A stretch of 12,867 bases of DNA from Chloroflexia bacterium (GCA_013696525.1 JACCYK010000049.1:1-12867); one strand, 5' to 3'. Positions 7,041-12,867 are shown, numbered from the stretch's first letter. A program made the numbers and translations. The notes: a model not told the origin generated them from the letters alone.

Positions 7041-7093
7041 AGCGCGGGGCTGAAAGCCACCGCGCTGAAAACACAAACCCGGCTGAAAGCCGG
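7041..7093. repeat. Two tandem hairpins sharing GGCTGAAAGCC
   Basis: Hairpin 1 (7041-7066) pairs AGCGCGGGGCT with AGCCACCGCGCT around a GAA loop with a one-base bulge. Hairpin 2 (7079-7093) is CCGGCT-GAA-AGCCGG. The shared core GGCTGAAAGCC in two consecutive stems, joined by GAAAACACAAAC, looks like a dispersed structured element. It lies in the convergent gap after the second permease (6990-7157) and may double as a bidirectional terminator, though no T-run follows either stem. Confidence 0.6.
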
Positions 7094-7157
7094 CTGTTGC
7101 AACACGTTGGCGTCTGTTCTCGGGCTACCCCCAACCGTTGGAACTGATTGATTCGAG

Positions 7158-7559
7158 CTAACTCTTTTCCAGTATCTGGCGGCCGACGTTGCGCGCGTTG
7201 CGGGAGCCGAGCTCATCGTTTTCGATGCCCCAGGAGACGATGCGGGTGGGATGGATGCGAATGATGGGTGATGGACTGGCCACCGCCTCCGCCTGACCCC
7301 GGACCTCGACCCCACGCGGCTGCCACGGTGGAAGGACATCATCAATGACGATGGCGGCGACGCCGGTCCGCTGGACATCGCGGAACTTCTTGGTTTGGGC
7401 GAAGTCGCGGCCGCCGATGTCGATCGTGTCGAGCTCGGCGTTGTGGTTCCAACCGACGACGGTAAGGTGTGGCATACCGTCGGAACCCACGGTCGCGAGG
7501 CGGGCGAGGCGACGCTCTCCGAGCAGGTAGCTCAGCTCGTCCTCGGTAAAGTTGCTCAC
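7158..7559 (-). CDS. Pyridoxamine 5'-phosphate oxidase-like (PPOX/split beta-barrel) flavin- or F420-binding protein
   Basis: A 133-residue cytoplasmic protein. The N-terminal segment LGERRLARLATVGSDGMPHLTVVGW (13-37) is the signature opening of the PPOX split-barrel fold. The continuation (IDIGGRDFAQTKKFRDVQRTGVAAIVIDD, about 46-74; then VEVRGQAEAV, IIRIHPTRIVSWGI) fits the small F420- or FMN-dependent oxidoreductase subgroup. The cofactor and substrate are not determinable here. The start is GTG at 7559, supported by GGAGGG about 6 bases upstream. It lies downstream of the hydrolase gene on the same strand, but a 97-base gap with a hairpin separates them, so a joint transcript is uncertain. 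Confidence 0.85.
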   Translation of the reverse strand: MSNFTEDELSYLLGERRLARLATVGSDGMPHLTVVGWNHNAELDTIDIGGRDFAQTKKFRDVQRTGVAAIVIDDVLPPWQPRGVEVRGQAEAVASPSPIIRIHPTRIVSWGIENDELGSRNARNVGRQILEKS

Positions 7560-7583
7560 GGTGGCCCTCCGAACTCGATTGCC

Positions 7584-7636
7584 CTCACCCCCAACTCCGC
7601 TCTCAAACCGTGGGAGAGGGGAGTTGAGCGGGTGAG
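7584..7636. repeat. Inverted repeat / hairpin between hydrolase and PPOX genes
   Basis: The left arm CTCACCCCCAACTCCGCTCTC (in two pieces, CTCACCCCCAAC at 7584-7595 and TCCGCTCTC at 7596-7604) is nearly the reverse complement of 7614-7636, with a small insertion and a mismatch. The CCCTCACCCCC...GGGAGAGGGG pattern resembles an intergenic repeat seen across many high-GC bacterial genomes. Located just after the hydrolase stop on the minus strand, it could act as a terminator. Confidence 0.55.
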
Positions 7637-7656
7637 CATGTCAATGATGGGTCGGA

Positions 7657-8445
7657 TCAGTTGCCGCCGCGGGCGGCGGCAAGCTGGGCTTGGAGGGCGT
7701 AGGCGCCGCCGTGGGCAGCCGCGACCTGGAAAAGGCCGGCGGCGGTTTCAGCGCGGGTCCAATCGCGTTGCCACTCCGACATCACGGCCATCCAGGTGAC
7801 GGGAGTCACCCCGGCTTGAATCATCCGTTCGATGGCGGCGTTGTGCGCGGTGTGGTTGAGGCCGCCCGAGACATCGACCAGCGCGTAGACCTCGTAACCG
7901 GCAGCGACGGCGGAGAGGCTGACCAGGGTCAGGCAGATCTCGGTGTACAGGCCGCCGATGATGAGCTTGTGTCGTCTGGTCGCCTCGACGGCGGTGACGA
8001 AGGCCGGGTCCTCCCAGGCGTTCAGACCGGAGCGATCAGTCGGTTGCTGATCGGGAAAGACGGCTTGGACTTCCGCCAGCAGCGGGTCACGATTGAACGC
8101 CGCGCCGACGGTCGAAAGGACGGTCGGCACGTTGAAAACCGCCGCCGCCTCGGTGATCGCGGCGACATTGTTGATGAGCAATTGCAGGTCCATCGTCTGC
8201 ACCAGCAGGGCGACGCCCGGTTGGTAGTCGACAAGGACCAGGGCGCTGTTGTCGGGGCTCAGAAGACGGGGCGACGGGCCGGGGCCGCCCATGGCGTCGC
8301 TGGCCGGGGTGGATTCTTGGGCGGTCGCGGTGCGGCCGCCGGCGATGGCGCCGACGGCGCCCACCGCCAGGCCGAGGGCGAGTGATCGGCGGGCGACCGG
8401 GCGGTCTGCCAGCGATGCGGCCGGGTCGGGAAGTCGGATGTCCAT
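7657..8445 (-). CDS. Tat-exported isochorismatase-like (YcaC family) cysteine hydrolase
   Basis: A 262-residue protein with a probable twin-arginine signal peptide (R19-R20 in VARRSLALGLAVGAVGAIAGG, with cleavage near TATAQ). The mature part follows E. coli YcaC along its length: VLVDYQPGVALLV with the catalytic Asp D73, FNVPTVLST, DRSGLNAWEDPAFVTAV, LIIGGLYTEICLT with the nucleophile C171, YALVDVSGGLNHTAHNAAIERM, TPVTWMAVMSEWQRDW. A conventional Lys of the Asp-Lys-Cys triad is not obvious; R138 is at that point of the alignment. Substrate unknown. The ATG at 8445 follows GAGGAAG; an alternative ATG at 8520 (287 residues) has a stronger AGGAGG 6 bases upstream (8527-8532) but would give an unusually long n-region with poor coding bias. 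It is divergent from marR and likely controlled by it. Confidence 0.85.
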   Translation of the reverse strand: MDIRLPDPAASLADRPVARRSLALGLAVGAVGAIAGGRTATAQESTPASDAMGGPGPSPRLLSPDNSALVLVDYQPGVALLVQTMDLQLLINNVAAITEAAAVFNVPTVLSTVGAAFNRDPLLAEVQAVFPDQQPTDRSGLNAWEDPAFVTAVEATRRHKLIIGGLYTEICLTLVSLSAVAAGYEVYALVDVSGGLNHTAHNAAIERMIQAGVTPVTWMAVMSEWQRDWTRAETAAGLFQVAAAHGGAYALQAQLAAARGGN

Positions 8446-8565
8446 GCGTGTTTCTTCCTCGCGAAGACGATGCAAACTGACGGCCGAGGATTGCGAATCG
8501 CGGTTCACTGGTCGCCCCATCAACTGCCTCCTGACTTTCGCCACGACGGGACCGGCGCGGGCGGA

Positions 8566-8594
8566 TTGCACCGGGGTTCAATTCGTGCCATACT
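8566..8594 (+). promoter_or_regulatory. Candidate promoter of the marR-type gene
   Basis: TTGCAC (8566-8571) and CATACT (8589-8594) are separated by exactly 17 bases. The palindromic operator starts 13 bases after the -10 box, so a bound repressor would block promoter escape. The hexamer matches are only moderate. Confidence 0.35.
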
Positions 8595-8607
8595 CGACTC
8601 AACTGAT

Positions 8608-8631
8608 GAATTTGCTTGCGCAAGCAAATTC
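8608..8631. promoter_or_regulatory. Perfect 24-base palindrome, likely MarR operator
   Basis: GAATTTGCTTGC (8608-8619) is followed directly by its exact reverse complement GCAAGCAAATTC (8620-8631), with no spacer. The core TTGC...GCAA inverted halves suit the dimeric winged-helix MarR fold. It ends 5 bases before the Shine-Dalgarno of the regulator, in the divergent gap between the regulator and the Tat hydrolase, which suggests autorepression and co-regulation of the hydrolase. Confidence 0.7.
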
Positions 8632-8647
8632 CTAATGGAGAATATAC

Positions 8648-9178
8648 TTGACCACACAAGAACCTGTCAAGAGCTACCTGCCGGTAATTGACGGGACCGA
8701 GTTTGCGGCCTGGATCGGCTTCCTCCGGCTGCACACGACGCTGGTCCGTGACCTGGACGCCGAGCTGCGAGCGGCGCATGGGTTGCCACTCACCTCCTTC
8801 GAGGTGATGAACTGGCTGGCCTACGCCCCTGGCCGCCGAATCCGGATGTCGGTGCTGGCGGACTCGGTCCTGCTGAGCCTGAGCGGCATCACCCGGTTGG
8901 TGGAACGCCTGGAACGGGACGGGCTGGTGATGCGAGAGCCATCGGCGGAAGACCGTCGTGGCGCATACGCGATCCTGACCGAGGCCGGCTTCGCCCGCCT
9001 ATGCCAGGCGCAGGTAACGCACGCCGCCGGCGTTCGCCGCCGCTACCTCGATCCGCTCACGCTGGAGCAGGTCGAATCGTTGAGCATCCTCTGGCGACAA
9101 CTCCAAGCGGCACAAACCGATCAGCGGATACCCCTCTCCGACCTCCGGGGTGAGGTCGCGGAGGCACCGGACGAATGA
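8648..9178 (+). CDS. MarR-family transcriptional regulator
   Basis: A 176-residue dimeric winged helix-turn-helix regulator. The dimerisation helix is at about 18-44 and the HTH at about 48-92, with SFEVMNWLAYAPGRRIRMS (50-68) and recognition helix SGITRLVERLERDGLV (79-94). The wing has the family hallmark PSAEDRRGAYAILTEAG (98-114), including D102-R103, and a C-terminal dimerisation helix spans 137-156. The start is an unusual TTG at 8648, supported by GGAGA (8637-8641) 6 bases upstream and by the correct N-terminal length. It is divergently transcribed from the isochorismatase-like hydrolase, with a perfect palindrome between them, so the hydrolase is the probable target. The effector ligand is unknown. 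Confidence 0.92.
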   Translation: MTTQEPVKSYLPVIDGTEFAAWIGFLRLHTTLVRDLDAELRAAHGLPLTSFEVMNWLAYAPGRRIRMSVLADSVLLSLSGITRLVERLERDGLVMREPSAEDRRGAYAILTEAGFARLCQAQVTHAAGVRRRYLDPLTLEQVESLSILWRQLQAAQTDQRIPLSDLRGEVAEAPDE

Positions 9179-9272
9179 GCAAGGAACGGTGTGGACCGTG
9201 TCGTTCCGGCCGCGGGCGCGGCTCGCGGCAAGGACTAGTCGGTGCGGCATCGCGTGAGGTGAAGGGTCGAGC

Positions 9273-9298
9273 GAGTTCCCGCCAAGAAGGAACTCTTT
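9273..9298 (+). terminator. Rho-independent terminator candidate after marR
   Basis: GAGTTCC (9273-9279) pairs perfectly with GGAACTC (9289-9295) around a 9-base loop and is followed by TTT. It lies about 95 bases after the regulator stop, in the convergent gap (9179-9335), which otherwise shows nothing recognisable. Confidence 0.5.
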
Positions 9299-9335
9299 GT
9301 CTATTGCGGCTCTACGCTGTCGTGTCGATCGTCCC

Positions 9336-9698
9336 CTACGGAACGGTGACCGAACGCGTCATCGTTGGCTGGTAATACTTCTGCTTTCGCAAGACGTAAT
9401 GTAAAGGGTCCTCGTGGCGGAAGACCGTCGACATCACACCCTGCTCAAGGCAGACGATGGTTCCAACCAATCGCATCACGGGCGATTGTCGGCGGTCGCG
9501 GCGGGGAACGTCGCGGCGTCGCAGAATGAACCATTTTGCGCCGGCCCAGTAGATGACCGTACCGTGCTCGATGATATAGCGAATATCCTCGCCGCTGTAG
9601 TTCCGTTGTGCCATCCGATAGCGCGCGTGACCCGAGAACAGCAGATAGGTGTTTATGAGCGCTCCCTTGCCGAAGTTCGATGGGATCTCGCTCGACAT
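9336..9698 (-). CDS. DUF4258-like small protein
   Basis: With the ATG at 9698 the protein has 120 residues. Its centre, FSGHARYRMAQRNYSGEDI followed by IIEHGTVIYW, resembles the DUF4258 pattern (His, Arg-Met, Arg, then a helix and beta strands); the strand GTIVCLEQGVMSTVFRHED and a basic tail LRKQKYYQ follow. The function is unknown; some DUF4258 members sit in toxin-like loci, but no partner gene is adjacent here. The frame is open to a TTG at 9731, but that TTG is part of a consensus TTGACA -35 box, so the ATG is preferred. GC content counted over 9541-9660 is about 55%, lower than the neighbours, which hints at recent acquisition. Confidence 0.6.
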   Translation of the reverse strand: MSSEIPSNFGKGALINTYLLFSGHARYRMAQRNYSGEDIRYIIEHGTVIYWAGAKWFILRRRDVPRRDRRQSPVMRLVGTIVCLEQGVMSTVFRHEDPLHYVLRKQKYYQPTMTRSVTVP

Positions 9699-9702
9699 TT
9701 CG

Positions 9703-9731
9703 ATCAAAGCAGTTTGTTGACGAATTGTCAA
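9703..9731 (-). promoter_or_regulatory. Consensus promoter immediately before the DUF4258-like gene
   Basis: On the minus strand a perfect TTGACA (9731-9726) is followed by a 17-base spacer and TTTGAT (9708-9703). Only 4 bases then precede the ATG at 9698, so transcription would begin at or near the start codon and give a leaderless mRNA. No Shine-Dalgarno sequence is present upstream of the ATG, consistent with this. Confidence 0.45.
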
Positions 9732-9748
9732 ACGACCCGCGTTCCCTC

Positions 9749-9777
9749 TTGCTGATCGCGGTCTCCTCCACTATTGT
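9749..9777 (+). promoter_or_regulatory. Candidate promoter of the purine permease gene
   Basis: TTGCTG (9749-9754) and TATTGT (9772-9777) are 17 bases apart. A short palindrome TGTACGTACA (9775-9784) overlaps the -10 region and could be an operator. An approximately 80-base GC-rich leader follows; I do not recognise a purine riboswitch in it. Confidence 0.35.
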
Positions 9778-9862
9778 ACGTACAGGTCAGGTCGATGAAC
9801 GTCGGCGAGCGTCGCGCGTCTCGCGGGAGGGTGGTCCCGGGGATGCCCATGGGGAGCGGGTG

Positions 9863-11299
9863 ATGGGTGAGATGAGTCTGCCGGGGGTGCCCCGGGTGCA
9901 GTTCAATGGCGGTAGCTTGGAGGGCATCTTCCAACTGCGGGCGAATGGGACGACGGTGCGGACCGAGGTGCTGGCCGGCCTGACCACCTTCATGGTGATG
10001 GCCTACATCATCGCGGTCAACCCGGGCATCCTCGCCGCCGCCGGGCTCGATCAGCGGGCGGTGGCGACCTCGACCTGCCTGGTGGCCGGGGTGCTCACGA
10101 TCGCGATGGGGCTCTACACCAACCGGGCCTACGCGATGGCGCCGGGGTTGGGCCTGAACGCGATCGTCGCCTTCAGCCTGGTCGGCGCCATGGGGTTGAC
10201 CCCGGCTCAGGCGATGGGCGTAGTCATGGTCGAGGGGATCTTCATCACCCTGCTCGTGGTGTTCGGCATCCGCAAGTGGGTGATGGATGTGGTGCCGCTG
10301 GCGCTGAGCCGGGCGATCGCGGTCGGGATCGGGTTTTTCATCCTCTTCATCGGGCTGCGCAACGCGGGGGTGATCACGTTCTCGCCCGGTGCCGACGCCA
10401 CATTCCAGGGCTTCCTGGAGCTGTCGCCGCTCAATACCTGGCCCATCTTCGTCTCGATGATCGGCCTGCTCGTCACCATCGTCTTGATGGCGCGGGGGGT
10501 GAAGGCCGGGATTCTGATTGGCATCCTGGTTGCCACCGTGGTCGCGTTCCTTGTCCCGGGCCAGGTGGCGACCCTGCCGGCGCAACCGCTGGCCGGACCC
10601 GATTTCAGTCTGCTCGGGCAGTTCGACTTGAGCTTTTTCGCCCAGCTTGGCTTCCTTTCCGCCATCCTGGCCATCTTCAGCTTTGCCCTGTCCGATTTCT
10701 TCGACAGCATGGGAACCCTGATCGGGGTTGGCGCCGAGGCCGGCTATCTGGACAAGGACGGCGAGCTGACCGATTCGCAGCGGCCGCTGCTGGTCGATTC
10801 CCTCGGCGCGATCGCGGGCGGGGCGGTCAGCGCATCGTCGGCGACGACCTACATCGAATCCGCCGCCGGCGTCAGCGTCGGCGGTCGCACCGGGTTGGTC
10901 TCGGTGGTCACCGGGCTACTCTTCCTGCTGGCGCTGCCGTTCGTGGCCTTGGTCACCGCCATTCCCTCGGTCGCCACCGCCCCGGCCCTGATCGTGGTTG
11001 GGGTGCTGATGGTGGCGGTGCTGACCGAGCGGGAGATGACGCTGCCCTCTGGCGCCACGATCAGGACCGGGGGCGTCGATTTCACCAAATTTGAAGAGAG
11101 CATCCCGGTGGTGCTGACGATGCTGGTGATGCCGTTGACGTTCAACATCACCAACGGCATCGGCGCCGGCTTCGTCAGCTACGTACTCATCAAAGTGGCG
11201 ACCGGCAAAGCCCGCGAAGTCCACCCCGGCCTCTACCTCGTGGCCCTCGCCTTCCTCATCTACTTCCTGCGCTGGGTGCTGTTCGGCGCCGCGTTCTAG
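9863..11299 (+). CDS. Purine (adenine/guanine/hypoxanthine) permease, AzgA-type NCS2 transporter
   Basis: A 478-residue proton-coupled nucleobase importer of the inner membrane with about 12-14 hydrophobic segments, matching the AzgA-like NCS2 branch in length. The N-terminus reads VRTEVLAGLTTFMVMAYIIAVNPGIL (32-57). Family hallmarks are YAMAPGLGLNA (90-100), SDFFDSMGTLIGV (277-289) and the SSATTYIESAAGV...GGRTGL block (325-345), which carry the substrate-binding half-helices in this fold. The start ATG at 9863 is preceded by GGGGAG (9851-9856); a second ATG at 9872 is also possible, and the open frame upstream to 9680 lacks coding character. The exact base specificity is not readable. The gene stands alone, not in an obvious salvage operon. 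Confidence 0.92.
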   Translation: MGEMSLPGVPRVQFNGGSLEGIFQLRANGTTVRTEVLAGLTTFMVMAYIIAVNPGILAAAGLDQRAVATSTCLVAGVLTIAMGLYTNRAYAMAPGLGLNAIVAFSLVGAMGLTPAQAMGVVMVEGIFITLLVVFGIRKWVMDVVPLALSRAIAVGIGFFILFIGLRNAGVITFSPGADATFQGFLELSPLNTWPIFVSMIGLLVTIVLMARGVKAGILIGILVATVVAFLVPGQVATLPAQPLAGPDFSLLGQFDLSFFAQLGFLSAILAIFSFALSDFFDSMGTLIGVGAEAGYLDKDGELTDSQRPLLVDSLGAIAGGAVSASSATTYIESAAGVSVGGRTGLVSVVTGLLFLLALPFVALVTAIPSVATAPALIVVGVLMVAVLTEREMTLPSGATIRTGGVDFTKFEESIPVVLTMLVMPLTFNITNGIGAGFVSYVLIKVATGKAREVHPGLYLVALAFLIYFLRWVLFGAAF

Positions 11300-11316
11300 C
11301 CGCGGAATCGAAACGG

Positions 11317-11336
11317 CCGCCACGACGCCTTGGCGG
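11317..11336. terminator. Weak hairpin after the purine permease gene
   Basis: CCGCCA (11317-11322) pairs with TGGCGG (11331-11336) around an 8-base loop, 17 bases after the stop codon. It is followed by AAAA rather than T residues on the plus strand, so intrinsic termination of the permease transcript is doubtful. Confidence 0.3.
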
Positions 11337-11417
11337 AAAAGCCCTGATGTAACTTTGGGCTACACATGGCGTAGTCTTGTGGTGTGGACCAGATGCGATT
11401 AGAGCAAGGTCAGTGGC

Positions 11418-11708
11418 ATGGTGCGCGACAAACAGCAACAAACGAACAAACGGGACCAGACGATACATCTTCGGTGCAGCCGGCAAGAGCGTGACATCAT
11501 CGATCAGGCGGCGCGGGTGGTTGGTAAGAGTCGATCGAAATTCGTGATGGAAGCGGCGAGTCGCGAGGCGGTGAACGTGCTCGTGGATCGTACCGTGGTC
11601 ACGCTCGATGCGGCAGCCTTCGATCAGTTTCAGGATATGCTCGATGCCCCGCCACTGCCTACCGATGCTTTGCGGAAGCTTCTGCTGACCAAAGCTCCCT
11701 GGGAATGA
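11418..11708 (+). CDS. TacA-like (DUF1778) ribbon-helix-helix antitoxin
   Basis: A 96-residue protein with a ribbon-helix-helix DNA-binding domain at about 13-52 (DQTIHLRCSRQERDIIDQAA then GKSRSKFVMEAASREA) and a C-terminal toxin-binding tail. The tail VDRTVVTLDAAAFDQFQDML (56-75) then DAPPLP and LRKLLLTKAPWE lines up with TacA of Salmonella as I recall it, including the LDAP and KPxW-like end. In known systems the next gene is a GNAT acetyltransferase that acetylates aminoacyl-tRNA; none is present here. AAGGT (11406-11410) precedes the ATG. The following lyase-like gene starts 13 bases after its stop and is probably co-transcribed. It would act as an autorepressor and, if a toxin exists elsewhere, as antitoxin. 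Confidence 0.85.
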   Translation: MVRDKQQQTNKRDQTIHLRCSRQERDIIDQAARVVGKSRSKFVMEAASREAVNVLVDRTVVTLDAAAFDQFQDMLDAPPLPTDALRKLLLTKAPWE

Positions 11709-11717
11709 GGATTCCCA
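11700..11717 (+). promoter_or_regulatory. Hairpin presenting the ribosome-binding site of the lyase-like gene
   Basis: TGGGAAT (11700-11706) pairs with ATTCCCA (11711-11717), leaving GAGG as a 4-base loop. That GAGG is the only Shine-Dalgarno candidate for the ATG at 11722, and the stem contains the antitoxin TGA (11706-11708). A ribosome finishing the antitoxin would melt the stem, which suggests translational coupling. Confidence 0.5.
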
Positions 11718-11721
11718 TCTG

Positions 11722-12867
11722 ATGTCCGAGCTCACCACGGAACAACGATCCGCCGTGTGGAGCGAAACCACTCGGGTGATCGCGGCCCATGTCGTGATGC
11801 TGCGGGATACGGTGATCCTTGATGACCCGGTGGCGGCGGTGCTGCTGACGGCGCTCGATGGGGTGAGCCGGGGGGCGCCGGCGGAGACATCCGGTCTCAT
11901 GGCCCTGGTTGCCGCGGTCGATCAGCGGCTCGATGCCTTGACCCCGGCGGCGGCGATGGGGGCCGGGGCGGTGGGGCGTGGCAACGCCGAGGTTGTGGCG
12001 GCGGTGGCGAGGCTGTTGGTGCGGGCGGATTTGCTGAAACTGGCGGAGGCGGTGAATGTCGTGCGCCGGGCGTTGCTCGATGTCGCCGGCGAGCATGTCT
12101 TCACGCTGATACCAGCGCACGCCAGCGGGCAGCCGGTTCAGCCAACCACGCTGGCGCACTTTCTCGGGGGCGTGATCGCGCCGCTCGGGCGTTCGGTCTC
12201 CCGGCTCCGAGCGAGCTTTCTGACGGTCAACCAGAGCCCGCTGGGAGCGGGCGCGCTGGCGTCGAGCGGCTTGCCAATTGACCGGGAGCGCATCGCGGAC
12301 CTGGTTGGGTTCGAGGGGCTGGTGGTCAACACCTTTGATGCGGTAGCGGCGATCGATCATCTAGCGGACGCGGCCGGTGCCGGAGCCGCCATTGGCGACC
12401 CGCTGGCGCGGTTCCTCGTGGAGTTGCTGGCTTGGTCGCGGGCGGAGCCGGCCGCGCTCCGGTTCGACGACGAGTGGCTGGCGCCGGTTGATCCTGGGTT
12501 ACCGCAATTCCGGCCCGCGATCAGTCTCGAACGACTGGTGCTCCAGGGCCGGCAGATCGCGGGTGATGCCGTCACCATTCAGGGCCTCCTCCGCCAAGCG
12601 CCATACGGACCGGCGACGACGACGCTGGCCGCGACCGTGCCGGCAGCGCGGACCGTGCTCGCCGGGGCGACGGACCTGGCGGCGACGACGGCCGCTTTGC
12701 TGAGCGGCGGCGTCGAGGTGAACCGTGCCTACCTCGCCAACCGGGCGGGCCGGGATTACACGACGCCGAGCGAGCTGGCCGATTTCCTGATGGCGGAGGA
12801 GGCGATCGATCCCGCGTCGGCCGGCGGCGTGGGGGTTGTGGCGGTGCGCGGGGGGGTGGTGACGGGG
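11722..12867 (+). CDS. Divergent argininosuccinate lyase/fumarase-superfamily protein, probably not a functional ArgH (truncated by window end)
   Basis: An open frame of 382 codons without a stop. The fold is recognisable from helices VVRRALLDVAGEHVFTLIP (113-131) and QPTTLAHFLGGVIAPLGRSV (140-159), from NQSPLGAGALASSGLPIDRER (170-190) and from FDAVAAIDHLADAA (205-218), all close to ArgH. At the end, TTPSELADFLMAEEAI (347-362) matches the ArgH C-terminal domain. However, the active-site signatures are degraded: the GRSRND region reads GAVGRGNAEV (82-91), the THLQxAQP motif reads ASGQPVQP (134-141, with Ser where the His should be), and the mobile GSSxMPxKxNP loop with the catalytic serine reads DPGLPQFRPAI (257-267). 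The N-terminal GGRF segment is also missing. It is probably a non-lyase paralogue or an enzyme of changed chemistry. It follows the antitoxin gene by 13 bases. Confidence 0.75.
   Translation, partial: MSELTTEQRSAVWSETTRVIAAHVVMLRDTVILDDPVAAVLLTALDGVSRGAPAETSGLMALVAAVDQRLDALTPAAAMGAGAVGRGNAEVVAAVARLLVRADLLKLAEAVNVVRRALLDVAGEHVFTLIPAHASGQPVQPTTLAHFLGGVIAPLGRSVSRLRASFLTVNQSPLGAGALASSGLPIDRERIADLVGFEGLVVNTFDAVAAIDHLADAAGAGAAIGDPLARFLVELLAWSRAEPAALRFDDEWLAPVDPGLPQFRPAISLERLVLQGRQIAGDAVTIQGLLRQAPYGPATTTLAATVPAARTVLAGATDLAATTAALLSGGVEVNRAYLANRAGRDYTTPSELADFLMAEEAIDPASAGGVGVVAVRGGVVTG

Noticed and set aside
9784..9862. GC-rich leader of the purine permease as a possible purine riboswitch
   Set aside because: None of the conserved purine-riboswitch core bases or loop sequences is visible; only generic GC stems can be drawn.
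11348..11372. Promoter for the antitoxin gene (TGTAAC and TAGTCT)
   Set aside because: Both hexamers match the consensus poorly; the ACACA...TGTGGT dyad nearby is too imperfect to call an operator.

Overview
The window is GC-rich DNA, roughly 65% or more by eye. Coding strands prefer G or C at third codon positions, intergenic gaps are short, and the transporter and Tat-exported proteins have a style I associate with Chloroflexota of the Thermomicrobia/Sphaerobacter type. That placement is an inference from protein style; there is no rRNA or other marker here. I see no tRNA, rRNA, CRISPR array or transposase.

Left part (1-3047): a possible gene tail ends at base 49. Then, on the minus strand, come a membrane-anchored lipoprotein ending in an RNase Sa-type guanyl-specific ribonuclease domain and, overlapping it by 14 bases, a barstar-family inhibitor. 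Together they form a secreted ribonuclease/immunity pair. Divergent from them is moaA, the first enzyme of molybdenum cofactor synthesis.

Middle (3106-6989): a promoter and leader precede a peptide-type ABC importer made of a solute-binding protein and two permeases. The 328-base gap between the binding protein and the first permease holds a terminator-like hairpin and a long (about 57-base arms) imperfect inverted repeat. No ATPase subunits follow. A second structured repeat of tandem hairpins lies after the second permease.

Accessory stretch (7158-9698): a PPOX/split-barrel flavin or F420 protein and a Tat-exported YcaC-like cysteine hydrolase on the minus strand face a divergent marR-type regulator. 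A perfect 24-base palindrome just upstream of marR is a strong candidate operator for the divergent pair. A small lower-GC DUF4258-like gene follows on the minus strand, with a consensus promoter so close to its ATG that the transcript is probably leaderless.

Right part (9749-12867): an AzgA/NCS2-type purine permease, then a TacA-like (DUF1778) ribbon-helix-helix antitoxin whose usual acetyltransferase toxin partner is absent. Thirteen bases further on is a gene running off the window edge that is clearly of the argininosuccinate lyase/fumarase superfamily but has lost the recognisable active-site signatures. The ribosome-binding site of this last gene sits in the loop of a hairpin overlapping the antitoxin stop codon. 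The most interesting candidates for undescribed biology are the lipoprotein RNase/barstar pair and the antitoxin/degenerate-lyase pair.
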